Origin: Porodaedalea pini
Taxonomy: Eukaryota > Basidiomycota > Agaricomycetes > Hymenochaetales > Hymenochaetaceae
Direction of reading: 5' to 3'
Length of the DNA: 64,000 nucleotides
NCBI GenBank assembly: GCA_002794775.1
Contig: NBAY01000081.1
Location: 118,782-182,781 of the forward strand
Shown piece by piece: positions 29,981-43,167 of this stretch (position 1 is its first letter; each line of letters starts with the position of its first letter). The notes beneath the pieces are model-generated. The model made no database searches. It was not told where the DNA came from and saw nothing but the letters and a program-made list of their open reading frames with translations. Position numbers and translations under genes: made by a program.

Positions 29981-32900
29981 GCGCATTCATCCCACAGAGT
30001 TCATCCGATATTCCCAATTAAAGCGGAGCTAAAACGACCTCTGCTCGCTCTCCGGACCGGATCCTTTTCATCCACAAACGCGGCTCCATTCTTACATCCC
30101 TTTTTACCTCCGGAAAGCTATCACGTCCCAACTTGCGGACTCGCATTAATGTCGAGCCGCTGCACCCGTGAAAGATTAATGTCGATAACCCACTCCGGAG
30201 CTCATCAACCGCCTGCTTATCCAATATGGGCTTGCCCCTGTGTGTGAATATTCAGTAACTTGCGCTGGTTTTCGTATCGGATTACAGAAGCGAGAGTATC
30301 GATAATAATAATATCCAGTAATGTGCTGCGTGCCTACGATAGTCCATTGTTCGATCCTTGCACAGCTCGACACGACGCAGAGTTGTCAAGTCCTCCCTCT
30401 TCATTTCGTCCAGTGCCAGTGCAATGTTTCCTTTATATCTCATCGCAAAGCAGAGGGAGTGTTCGAAGCAAAACCTGGATGAACTATTTTCAGTCCCTCA
30501 TGAATAAGCATGGGCAACAAACTCAATGATGCCGTCAGCTACACCCGCCAATTCCCCCCAAATACGTGATTGGCATAACTTGGAGGACTACACATACAAC
30601 TTCGAGAGATCGAACGTCTTTCGATAGATACATACATATATCCCCGAGTTCGCGACAGGTTCCAAGACTGCTTGTCAATAAAGAAAAAAGGGACTGGAGG
30701 TAGACCAAACTTCAAAGTGTGTCGAGGACCCGTTGAAGGAGGTGCCCGATAGTCGATAGTCTCCTCCATAGTCATCGACATCGACACTAGCTGAAGTGCA
30801 AAATGAAATAAAAATGCTAGAGTTGATGAACCAATGAAGTCGGCCTAACCAAGCGACAAGCCAAGGCGATCAGCCGCGGATATCATGGTATTTCAGAAGG
30901 CGAAGGCGAAGGGAAGAGGAAGGAGGAAGGAGAAAGGAAGAGATTTTCTGATAGGTTGGGCGAGGCGTAGGTCATAGATCATAGGTTCTGAGCGCTGGTC
31001 GGTAACTTTGATCAGAGATCTGGAGCATTGAAACACACAACGGCCTGGGTGGTGTAAGACATGCCATAGGTACAGAGAAATGCATGCGGCAGCTGTACAT
31101 AGCTCAGATTAATATTGCGTATATATTTCTTTTCTTCTTCTTAACGGGTTGGTTCGGAGAGCGCTACTCGGATGTAGGCATATTTTCTTTGGGCGGGTGA
31201 AGGCTTAACACAGCACGGTCGTCTGGCGGCTGTCTCCGTATCGTAGTTGGACAGGCCTGGGGTGCCAGCGACGCCGACTCGTCAACAACGGGCACTAGAG
31301 CCCCGTGCACTCGTTGCAGCAGCTTTTCGCAAAATCCCAGGATTAGTTGCACACGTATAACCAACCAATCTTCCCCCCCCCCTTGCTGCACCCGCATTAG
31401 TATTTTCACATCCCTTGCTCTACCGGCTTTGCACATAGCCAGTAAAAGAAAAAGAAAAAAAGTTCGCTGAAACCGTTAGCTGCCTGTCTCGGATAAGGAA
31501 GAGATCGTCTAGAGGGGGGAAGGGGTGGTGACGCGCACGATCAGAGATGTCAAGCGTATCCTGTTTCCCGTTTCCCGTGTTTCTCCGCGGTTCCGCCTAT
31601 AGAAAGCGACATCGGACAAACCCCCCTCCACCCCCGCGCTCGCTGTTACACGCGTTCGCCGCCCCCGGTCTGCTCGGAAGCAGGTGTTGGGTATTTTCGG
31701 ATTATAGCATGCGGTGGGAAGAGATGGAAGTACACACACGTCAGATTCGTGTGTCCCTGGCCCTAGAGTTATAGTTCAACCATGCCTTGATTCTGGGGCA
31801 TACCAGTTGCGTAAAGGCAGCCCTATTGTGGCCGCATTTCTGAGTTGCGCCGTCTCAGAGTCGGTAAGACACGCGCTTGATTCATCCTCCCTAAAAGACC
31901 GTGAAACATATGGGAAGTTGAAGGTGCGGTGCGACGAACGTTTACGGTCTGTGATCTGCGTCAGCGCTTATTCGGGGACGGTGCGACTAGTGGAAACCTG
32001 AATGTCGTCAGCCCGACTTCAGGGTTTGTCCTTTGTTGGACAACGATCTTCGGGAAGCGCCGAGAGGACTCACCGCCGAGTTAACTTCAGCAGCTCGTCA
32101 TGGTAGCTTCAAGGAAACGGGGCGTTTTACGACAGCAGTTCTTCCCATGCATTCGTCCCTCTCCAATATTCAAACCACACACCTTCCAACTTCTCGACGT
32201 GGAAAGCCAGCGCAGAGTATCCAATTGTCATCAGTACTAGTCCCTCCCTCCCTCCTTCCGGCCGGATTGAATCAGAACTCTGACCTGTGAAATTTTGCTT
32301 TTAGATGGGGAATGCGTACAGCTGCGTTTCGCGTTCGGTAAAAAAAAAAGAAGAGATTGCGCTTTCGCGAAACGAGGCGTTGCGCCGCCTCTCGCTCCCG
32401 ATGCGGAAGATCAGCGTCATGCCGTGTATCTGTACCGTCTCTGTATCACGTTCACCTTCCTCTTCCTTGCCTCGGTGCCGCTAGGAATAAATAGACGGTA
32501 AAATCTATCAGAAACGGTTTGATGCACGAGAAACCGAGAACTCGTAGAACCGGACTATAGATAGACTCTTGTCAGTGAGACACAGTAATCATTCTACGTA
32601 GCGCGATCGTAAGAGCCCACCCAGATGAATAAGTGCTCAGCGAGCTCGAGTTCCATTGTCTGTGGCGCATCAGACTAAGCAATGGAGAGTAAGTGTGCGT
32701 CGTAATCTCAGTTGTACATCGCGGGACCATTCAGATTTGATATTACGAGCGAGCCTGGGATGTTCTTGTATCTTCCCTGTCTTCCTTGTTATTGTAGCTA
32801 GCATGCTAGAAGGCGCGGGCATCGTAAGTTATAGAGCCTATGCTGTAAGATGGTGGCGATCGCGCGCAAGCGGAAAATCAATAAACTAGATTCGAACTTG
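29981..32900. other. Intergenic, no gene seen
   Basis: No open frame here has family-like features. There is a C run at 31373–31382 and low-complexity GAAGG tracts around 30900–30940. Confidence 0.5.
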
Positions 32901-34300
32901 CAAAGGCGGAAGAAAACTCACTATGGTTTTATCCGCTTATATGACTTCTTATTCCAAGTCAAAATCTCTGGTCCCAGTAAGACGCTTGAGTGTAAAAGCT
33001 GTAGGGCGTATGAGATACACAGTGTGCAAGCATAGTACTCGAAAAGGCCTATATCTGGAAGTGCAACTGGTCCCTTCAGAGGAATTTCCGGCGGCCAAGA
33101 CTGTGTCCAGAGAATCTTAATACCATCGTATCTAGAATGTCCTTAAAGTTCTGGCCTAGCATTGACGGATAGGGAACCTGACATCGGAGATGCAGGTTGA
33201 CTTCGAGTCGTTTGCCTGTCGACGTTTTGAAGATCTACGATTAGTCATCAAAGACCAAACAACGCGTAAACATGACTCGACGCGTGAGTGCTTTGAGTTT
33301 GGTTTGTCTTACGCTTCACCTCGATAACAACGCTGACCAGTGAGCGAGTACCTGATTTTCCCTCTCTCGATGCCTGTGTCATTACAGTTGTGTCCTTTGC
33401 ACAATGAACCGACGTGCATCTTTCGTTTACAAGATGATTCAGCTGCGTCAACAGCTGATGCTACGCCTAGGGCACCTCTAAACCATGTCCGTCCACCCCT
33501 CGCTTGACTACTCCTGAGCTTTTTCTAACGTTTAACCTTTTCTCTTTGTCTCAGTGTGCGAACAGAGGAGGATATGAGCAATCAGTCCATCCGGGTCTGC
33601 AGTCTGCCCTGAATTCCCGTACTTCCTCCTCTCCAGCAGCTACAAGCTCTATTTAGGGCCTCTAGAGGAACCGAGGCATATATATTCGGGATTTCTGTCG
33701 CGGGAACGATCAAGGCCGGGCTCAGAGGCTCCATTCTCCCGATCCCAGCCTGCCTATTCGCGACACTCCGAGTCGCTCTTATTGTTCCTCGACGGTGCGA
33801 CGCAAACTTAGGCACGGCCGTGCGAGCCTAATGCTTATTCCCGAACTGGAGTTTTGGACTCGGGCGAGCGGCGAGCGGCGACGGGCCCCCATGCTGCGTC
33901 AATCCTAATCTCAGATTCCTGCAAACTCTGTCCCATCTCAACTTTGTTCTTCTGTGTCAGAATTCGCGGAAACTATTTTTTTTTCACGTTGTTCGTGAGC
34001 CTGGGTCCCGGTAAAGCTTCTGAGAAGGCGTCTTCGAAGAGGTGCGGACGCTACTTTCCGGCGGCTCTATGGAAGTCTTGGAGCGCTCGTTTTGTGTTTT
34101 TTGCTGAGTGAGCGATCTTGACTTCTTGTCCCTATTGTTTGATCAATGACTTGCAGTGGCTGGACCTGAACCCTAGCAACGCCGTCCCACGTTTTCCCTT
34201 GATGTTTCTGTTTCGACAGCAAGCTTTTTCACTCGACGCTGGTCTTGCCCTCTGGGCTTCCGTGTGCTTATACTTCCTTCGGATCGGACCTCAATTCATT
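32900..34300 (+). repeat. Diverged segment, arm 1 of an inverted pair
   Basis: Aligns in inverted orientation with about 49800–51300. Strong points are CCAAACAACGCGTAAACAT (near 33257, complement near 50970), the AGCATTAGGCTCGCAC type tract (33830 against 50220) and GACAGAGTTT…GAATCTG (33930 against 50140). No protein is evident; it may be an old transposon or a degenerate gene. Confidence 0.55.
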
Positions 34301-37300
34301 GCAACGCAAAACACGGTTTGATCGCGTGCATTACTCCCGTCTTTTTGTCCGGACAAGCATCGTCGTAGTCAAGGGCCCGCACCCGCTATTGTCGGTGTGT
34401 TCATGACTCCTTAGCCCAGAGCTTCAACGAGCTCCGAGTCTCATATTCCAAGCTTCTCCGCCTCGCTCGCGACATTGCCGACCTTCCAATCTTCTAGCTC
34501 TTTACTCTTCTCGGAGCATTTGATTTACACCAGACGAACCTCAAACTCAGTGTCTATTCTGGACAACATCGGACAGTCCTACCAGAAAACCAATGAACAC
34601 ACCACGCACAGAAATTGCATAAATCTTAACGATGATATACTGTATCCGCCATTGCGTGCTCTCGACATCCGGGCGTAACCACTCTGAAAGTATGTTGAAG
34701 ACTATGCTGCCCCTCAGAGCAGCTCGTGTTGTTTCCCTCAAGCACTGCTCTGTTGAACGAGGGTATAGGTTTCCGTGCGCATTTAAATTATTTTCTGCCT
34801 CGTTGAGTCTGAATTACCAGTTGGTCTCAAGCCAGCCTACTGTTTTTCGTTTGGACTTACATACACTTCAACTTCTCCCGAATCTTTGATGTACGTATGC
34901 TGCAACACCGAAAGCGACGACACATTTTCTGCGGGTCTTTCTATGAAGTTGTGGACTTTATGACGATCTTCATAGTATGGCAGACTCCTCGCAGTGTAGC
35001 ACGGTAATTGTACTCCCTATCCCTATCGAGAGAGAAGAGCGAGTGCCTTAGATCAACGAGAGAGTATGTACCTCGAAGAAACGAAGTGCCTGTTCCTTTC
35101 GAACCGTATGCTAAGGGAAGCCGGATCAAATTGAAACTGTCGCTCTCCACTTTTCAAGCAACGCCATGAATGAACATTGATCCTTCTTGCTTCCATCTCT
35201 AGATCTCTCTTCGGAGCGCTTTCACATGTGGCTGGAAAGTATGCCTGAGTGAGTGGATTGACTGATTCTATTCTTTCGTCCTGTCGGATGTCGTAGTCAG
35301 GGGTCTTCACCCGCTGTCATCGGGATCCGACGGCATCTCTCTACATTGTTGTCCGCCTATCTTTTACCCCGCTCGATAGCCCTTTCTCGTCCAGTGCTGT
35401 AATGCAATCCAAGTCAATGTTTATTGTTGACCACCCGATCTGCAGCAGTATTGGGTGCGGAGTTTTTTGCCTCAGTTGAAAATACCACAAAGCATAAGGT
35501 CGATTCCCTCCAGACGACCATGCACTTAGTCGTATTCTGTGAAATGAACACGTTTCTAATCGCATAGGTGTGGCAATCTGCGGTAACATATGTAAGCAAG
35601 GATCATTTTGAATTCACCGTGCCGGAACCTAATCGTGAGAATATTTCCCTTGTGCCGGATGTAACGACGCGTGCTGGCCGTGTTTGCTTCAAGCTGTCGT
35701 CACGACACACTCCTATTTTCATGGTGCCTTTCGTGGTGCCCTGAAGAGAAACACATGCGCAGCACTAGTCACCGTTCGACATCGGAGCCTCGGAAGCTGG
35801 CTCCGCAAGCTCAAGTTGCCTTCCAGCCTCGGACTAAATCAACACATCTCGCTGGAGACTTACTCTTTAGGCTTTTGGACATCAATAGCAATCTTAATGC
35901 GCGTGCCACGTCGTTGATAGCTGGGGAATGCAGCTGATGTGCGTGATGCGATGTACTCTCTGAACGATATTGCTTGGATTCATTACCCCCCCTGTTAATT
36001 TCAATTTCGCCTCCGGGGAAAGCGTCAAGTGTGGTTCGTCGTTCTGCTCACGCGATCGAGACAATCTTTGGGGCGCTCGTGAGTCGTTCCCTCTCCTCTC
36101 GTTCTCCTTTCTCCTTTCTCGTTTCAAAATTCAAGGACCTTATCGGACAACTCGATCGGTATGCCGTCTCTCATGTGCAGATCAAATGCCTCTGCACGAT
36201 GATTCATTAGCCAGCGGAGTTGGTTTGGTGCGGCGCGCTGGTCGGTACTTCGCACTGCTTTTTCAAGTCAGTCCGTTTCGCATATGTATCTCTGCTTGCG
36301 TGGCAAAAGATGCACCACGCTCACATCTCATCTGCGTTTCCAGACATGTGCTTTTGTAGACTCAGCCTCCTGAGTCGGACCGACTCCATTCCAACCGAGC
36401 TGTTGCTCCAGCCTTATACCAGCCCTTCGTGTCCATTCTCCCCTGTCAAACCTATTCGGAGGACTCGGATCGCATGCAGGCGAATATCTGAACAGCTGCT
36501 GCTGCTGCTCCTCGAAATACCTTCATGCCTTGTTTAACTACGCTAGGGTGTAATGATATCGATGGCGCGCTCTCAAGATCCGACTTTCTCGTTCAAATTT
36601 AGAACTCCGTGATTTCGGCCACAAACATGGCTAAGTCCGAAGTTGCATTTCACGAAAGGAAACGAAGATAGACTATAGGCAATGGGCATAAGCACGCCCC
36701 GGAACGCCGCCCCGCCTTTGATCAATGATGGTGTTACTCCGTGATCGCCGAGTGGGTGGTAAAGGCGATCATTTCATTCACTTTGCTAGATCGGTTTGGT
36801 TTTCCGAACTAGGGAAAAAATGGAAACTTCGGGATGAGCTGATGTTAATGCCTTTTCGGCTGTGTACGACGAACATTGGAACAACACAGGTTCGCGGGAC
36901 TACGGCGATAAAGTTCTGTTCACATGCATATGCTTATCCCACAATATACGTGAGTGTGAGTTTATAACGATTGGAAATGGTACGTATGCTGAATGCGGGC
37001 CACAATAGACTAGCGGGTCGTACGTGGGGCGTGATGGTTAATTGGTTAATTTTCAGCACCGGCAAGCTCTCTCGGGTCTCCCTCAAGGCTATCTTTGTCG
37101 CTTCAGACTTACAAAGCGCGCAGATCTGCGCGAGACGAGGAGGGGGGACCCGAGTCACACTCATCTGTACCCTCAAGGCTCTCTGGTTTAGAGCACATTA
37201 ATCCGAGGTCTAGATTATCCTACTTCGCTGCTAGAGCTTTCATATCCAGCATTTCATCTCATCTCTTCCATTTTTACGCGGATGCAGATGCTCGCCCCGA
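34301..37300. other. Intergenic, no gene seen
   Basis: I see only short, unconvincing open frames. Two related short tracts occur at 34370 and 35290 (GTCGTAGTCA-GGG…CACCCGCT), suggesting further degenerate repeats. Confidence 0.45.
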
Positions 37301-37323
37301 GCAGGCAGGGAGAACACGCGCGC

Positions 37324-40300
37324 CATTAATATTGTCAACGCAAATGAGCGAAGAAAACTCTGGATTTGGTATTGCCAGTGAACGAAGTTCGTGCGTAGCT
37401 CAAGGTTCACATGATGAAGATCAAAGAGATGCTCGCTCGCTGCATTTCGCTGGGTCGGAGATGCTCCCATTTCTCCTTGCGGGTAGATAAAGTTCAGTCT
37501 GCCCGATATTAGGGAAGGTCGAAGCGCAATACTAATCTTTTTGGAGCCCTGGCCTGACTGTGATCTCACGTTTATGTCCACCATTATCCGCTGCTCTCAG
37601 GTCATTATCTGTATCTCGAGAGTATTAGTCTCGTTCTTGGAAGACGCGCTTCTGCTGATTTATTACCAAATCCCGAACCCGAGTTCGTCGCTCGTAAAAA
37701 AACAAATTCGGTGCTTTTTTTTTTTTTTCATTGCTCGCAATCGAAGCGTGGTGGACGAGCAGAGAAAATTTCCCATGTGTCATGGGAGTCAGACTGCCTA
37801 TCGTATCGAGTGAACGCGCGAGGGGGGATCGTCGTACACGCAGAAGGCGCGATCGCCTCGGGATTCCTGGGTGCCCACCTGCCCGATGTGGACGGCAGGG
37901 TCCACATGCATGCCCGCCCGCCCGGTGCGTATCTGCCAGAGCTGGCACGGGACCTCCAAACCAGGCAGAAGCGCACCTTGACGTGTCCCCGCGTGACCCG
38001 GTGACCTTGATTGCACAGAAGCAGCCTGTGCTTCGTGCAGACACCATACGGAGCGAGGCTAGGCTGACCCGTAGCATCCGTACCGTCTCCCTCGAGCCGT
38101 CCAGCTCGTGTTCACGCAATCATCGCAGTAAGTCGCAATGAGTTCAGACTCCGGACTTGGAAGAGAGCTGGCTAATATCCATGATCTCATTCTTCTCGCT
38201 TTCTGACTCCGCGCTTCCTTTGCGCCGCAACCGCCACGTGCTCAAGGCGTGGGGCTTCTCAGATATATATTTCCACGTGTGGCAAATTAAAGAATTCTGA
38301 AGACGTACCGACAAGACTTGACTTCCTAATCTGGATGACACCGCTGTGAATCCCTGGAGTAGAACGCCGAAGTCGCCCCCCACCAGCTAGTCACATCTCC
38401 GCGATGGATTATATGTATTCACCCAGCTTCCAAAACTCCAAGTCTGTGCACACGCAGCCAATTTCCGACGAGTTGATTAATGTTTACGTTTTTCTTCTTC
38501 TTCGACGTCTCATTTCTGCCCTTTGCCCAACCATTCAGTACTAGGTTCTAGCGCGGACAAATAAGAGAAAAAAGAATCCTTGCTCCTTGCTTTTCTTATG
38601 TCACGAGGAGGAGGGATGGGCGGAGATAACACGTACTTGCGCGACACGTGGGTAATCAAGTGAGTCATCGATGCTGCGGAAGCAGATTAATATTCTCGAT
38701 TCATCTCACCTGCCTCGCGCCCCTCGTCAACGTGCGCCACTCGGGCAACGCGTCCCGGACACGACGCGCCCGTCCGCTCCCGCCATTCGCTGCTCGGGCT
38801 CTCGGAGTCGGAGTCGGAGTCGGATCCCAGCACACACACTCTTTCATATCTCCATTTTCCGCCCAATTCCGCACCGCGCCCGCGCGGTCACGCGCACCGA
38901 GTCGGGGCGATAACTGCAATTAATATCATTATTACTTCCCGCAGGCTGAAAATAGCCCCCCCTGTGCGTGTGCGTGCGTGCGGAATTCCGTCGAGGGTGT
39001 TCGTCGGGTGCGTTTGGTGGGTACCAGTACTGAAGGGAGGGTGAAAGGCACCGATTTTTGCAGAAGATTTTTGCAGAAGCGTCGTCCGAGCTTTGTTTCC
39101 TTTCGATTGTGTCCCTCGGGACCCAGATGAGGCAATGTCAAAGAGGTCTATCTGGCCCTCGCGATGCTTCTCACTATCCTCAATGTATTGGGGGCCAATG
39201 GGGTGCTCACATCAATCCAGTGGGGGAACGCTCGATAGCCTCGAGTTCGCTGCGAAGCCCCCGCCCCTGCTCTGGAGCTCAGGACTCAAGTGCGGGGAAT
39301 TCGTCGATTCCATTGAATGCGGGATATACGGGTACACTACCGGACTCAACGGATCCCCTCATCCCCACCTTCCTCCCGCTCCAGATCTAGAATATTAATG
39401 CCATATTTCGAACAATAGCAATAGCAATCTTGCATCTGGGCCCCGGCGGGCCATTCGAATATGCTCGGGGCTAGCTTCATCAAGGAAATCCCGCCTGTCC
39501 GCACTCGCCGGCTCTCGGTAGCACGCAGTGTTCTTTCTCAGAACGCAAGTGGGCGCGCCTCGATCCCGGCTGTCACTAGTACTGCCAGCTACTTACCTCA
39601 TATTGCATTTCCGTGCAATGCATCATGCTCAGTAAGTCCGAAAGCTCCGTATTAATATTAATATTGCCATTGTCCAAAGAATAAATTTAATTAAATATAT
39701 AGGTAGAAATCTAGTTACCGTGAAAGAAAAAAAAAAAGGTCCGACCGTACCGCACCGCAATTTACTCGTTTTTTTTCTCAAGCCCGGATCCGCGAAAGGG
39801 CCAGTACTCTCCCCACTTGTGAACTTTCTTAAAGTGGTAGCCTCAAAAGGGAGAGAGCTTCAAGGACTTCGGAAGGGCGCGTGTTTTTTTTTCTTTTCTC
39901 ATTTTCATTTTCAATTCAATTCAATTTCAATTCAATTCTCAGGTGTCGCGTAGATTTTCCCGCTTGCTATTTTGCGTGACGTGCAGGTATGTTTCGTTTT
40001 CTTCTCCTGGCTGTATAGACGCGCTCTTCTCCCTTCTGGTGGATATTCCTCTGCTCCTCGAGGCTCGCGACCGACGATCTCCGACTGTTATCTGTGTGGT
40101 GTGGCGTAAATGGAAGAGAAAGGTACAAAACACGCGCATATTCATTCTTATTCTTATTCTTATTTGACTTGAACGTGGAACGACAGAAGCTACCCAAAAA
40201 AGGCGTAAATGCAGAAAATACAGGAACGAGGAATATTTCCTTTCGATGTCCGCGCGCGAGGCTGGTTAATATGTAATAAAAAAAAGTTGAGAGCATGGTA

Positions 40301-43167
40301 AAACTAAAAGCCAAGAGGAAAAGAAGAAGCGTTAGCGGTTGTGTGCTTTATCCCATATCCAAGTTGCCCAAATTTCGCATCGGACGATCACCATGAAGAG
40401 ATCTAGAGCGGTTGCAGTTCCTGCCGCGTGCTTCAGGCTGTGCTGGACAACAATAGCGAAGAAAAAATAGGTGCAGGGGAACTCAGCAACCGCAAAGGAA
40501 GTTATTTTCCGGGAGCAGAGAGACACACTTGAAGGTACGCAGGATGATGTCTTTGCTGAAAGTCAGAGGAGAAAAGTAGTTCGAGCACAGACCGGATTGA
40601 ATTAATTTTTTTTTTTTACAAGGCTTCAGAGTTTGATTCGCCTTTCCTCTTTCGTGGCCGCCCTGAAGTAGAATCTGAGATACAAACATAATGAGCAGTT
40701 CTTGAGTCAGGATTGGTTGAGAGCAGAGCTAATATTAATGCGAGGTGTCGAATTGGGGCTGCCCTGAGGTCGCTGAACACTCTAAGTACAATATTAATAT
40801 TAATGTAGCGCGCTTTTCCGAGTGAGCAATGAGCAATGAGCGACACCGTAGCCTTGCAAGAGATCTACGGCAGCGAAGGCCGGCCCTGCGCGATGCGCAG
40901 AATGATAATGCAATTCTCGTTTGGACAGAGATATGATTAATGCAATAGACACGACATGGGGAGAGGGAGGGGGGGGGGGTGTCACGTTCGTAAAACCCGT
41001 CGATTCCACGACGCGTCGAGTCACAGTTAGCTCCCCGGTCGGTCGGTCGGTCGCAGAGGGAGAAACGCGTACCACGAGGCACGTCAATATTAATATTGAT
41101 TGTGTCGCGGTGCCGTCGCGCCAGGCGCGGCTTCGCACACACGCGTTCCCCCAGGGACACACGGTGTATCTCCTTGAAGATCCCATAAAAAGTCGGCCAG
41201 TTGACATGTCAGTTTTTGACTCGAGTTCTGGAGTCCTTTCAAATAGCAGTTGAAGGAAATTGCGCGAAGCTACGGATATGGCATATTGAAGATGGCGTTA
41301 CTAGTACTTTCATGGATGACGCGGTAGAGGATGCACAGGTACTTCCATCCTGAGAGTAGAGTTACGGTCAGCAATCTAGCATTAGCATTAATATTATCCC
41401 TTTCAGAAGTTACTCACAATAGACAATGTGCGAGTGCGAAGAGCACGCACCCCCCCCCCTCATGCTGCATGCTGCAGTTCCGAGTCAGCACACGTCGTTT
41501 CAGCTATGTATATATCCATATCCAATCTGCCCCCACCGCTCGAGTCAAACAAAGAACTGTTTAATGGATCATTGATCTACGGTAGAGTCAGTCGAATTTG
41601 TTTGAGAGGCACGAGGGCCGGACGAAATATTAATGTCGTCGTCGGAGATCCAGGCAAGATGTGAGATGCGGTTGGTGGATCGATGCGAGAGCAATCTGAG
41701 CTCTAAAGTACTCCAAATAGGTTGAATACGCTCGCGAGGGTTGGGTGAGTCAAAGTGACAATATTAATATCAATGGGTGGGCCCACGCAGCGCCGATCGC
41801 GATCGGCGGCACCGCCGCAACTGGCCCGCGGGGCTTCTTCGGACAAAGAGCAGCCAGAGTCGCGTCTCTCTTTCTGTTCTGTTTTTGTCCTAGATGTGCA
41901 AAGTCAGAGTTGGCATTAATATTGAGTTGCGCGGGGGCTAACTTTGTGTGAATCAGACACGGGGTGTGATTTAGCGGAGGCGCCCGGGAGCAATATCAAC
42001 GCCTTATTTTTTTTTGAAACTGTTTTTGAGCGGCGCGATCAACGCAGCGCTGACGATTTGACCAAAGTGGGGGGGGGGGGGGGAAGTCGTGTGCTTCGAC
42101 GTCGGACAAAGGGAGATTTACTAGTACTGTGCATGGAAGGAAGGAGGGTCCAAGTTCAAACTGAAAGTTGAAACGCGCCCCGGCAACTTTGGATGACAGC
42201 CCACTGTTCGAAACTCAGTTGCGACCAAATTGGACTGTACATCCCCTGATCGCCGCCCACGCGGGGGGGGGGGCGCGAACGGCACCGTTGTAGTTCCCTA
42301 TTTCGGAGTGCGAGCTCTTTGTTCCCGCATGCTTTGAGGATTTTTTATGAATGCTCGGGTAATATTAATGCATGTGCAGAGACTGAGAGAGAGAAGTGAT
42401 GTGAAATAACTTACTACTTACGAATTGGGATGGCGCGTCGCGAACGGCTGTGCCGATTCTGTTCCGTTCCCGTCGCCGTCGCCGGCTAATAACATGTGTA
42501 TTTCACACTCCGAGTCCGAGCCTCGTTGATCGCCGCACGTGGCGCTGGTCACTGCGCGCCTTGTGGATGCCGTACACAGACAACGTTAACACCGCATACG
42601 TGGTCGGGCGCCTACCCAGCGCCTATGCACCGCGAACGGAGAGAAATCAAGCGCGGCGAGTACCAGTACCAGTGTCGTCATTGCATTCGCTATCACTGGC
42701 ATTAATATTATCGCACAATCCGCATCTAACCGAGTGATCCACAGCGGTGCAATTCGGAATTGGAATTGGAATTGCAGCTGGTAGTTGTACTGGTACTGGG
42801 TACTGGGTACTGCGCTGGGGCTTCCGTAGTCCGCATTTCGTTCATTTCGTCTCGGTTCGGTTCGTTCCTTTAGTGAGTGCTAACAGGTATGTACATGTGT
42901 TCCCATTTCCATGCCAAGCGGTGAATTTTTTCCATCGGGCGTCGGGAATAGGTAATGTGAATGTGAATGCGGATAGGGCGAAATTTTTTTTTTTTTTTTC
43001 TTTCTCTCATTGTCTTCCGAAGTTGTGTATACAGTACATGTATACTGCGGAATATTAACGGGGCTCTGATCTTCATTTTTTTTTTCTCAGCTAGTTTACT
43101 TGTGAATGAAGGTGATGGTTGGAACGTTCGCGGAAGCTTGAATAGACAGAAATTTTACATTAATATT
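37324..43167. promoter_or_regulatory. Field of AATATTAATG motifs upstream of HMG-2
   Basis: The 10-mer AATATTAATG, on either strand, occurs at 37324, 39391, 40731, 40796, 41386, 41626, 41914, 42361, 42700 and 43158, nine of them within 3.8 kb. Near-copies occur at 38685, 39651, 41086 and 41760; 41085–41098 is the perfect palindrome CAATATTAATATTG. The neighbouring sequences are unrelated, so this is not a tandem satellite. The inverted TAAT/ATTA cores resemble homeodomain-type sites, but no function is shown. Confidence 0.6.

Noticed and set aside
37731..38141. GC-rich frames on both strands
   Set aside because: There is no domain, no clear start or splice context, and equal coding appearance on both strands.
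41386..42709. TAATATTA-like motifs as rolling-circle origins (TAATATTAC)
   Set aside because: The ninth base is wrong at every site, and neither a stem-loop nor a Rep gene is present.
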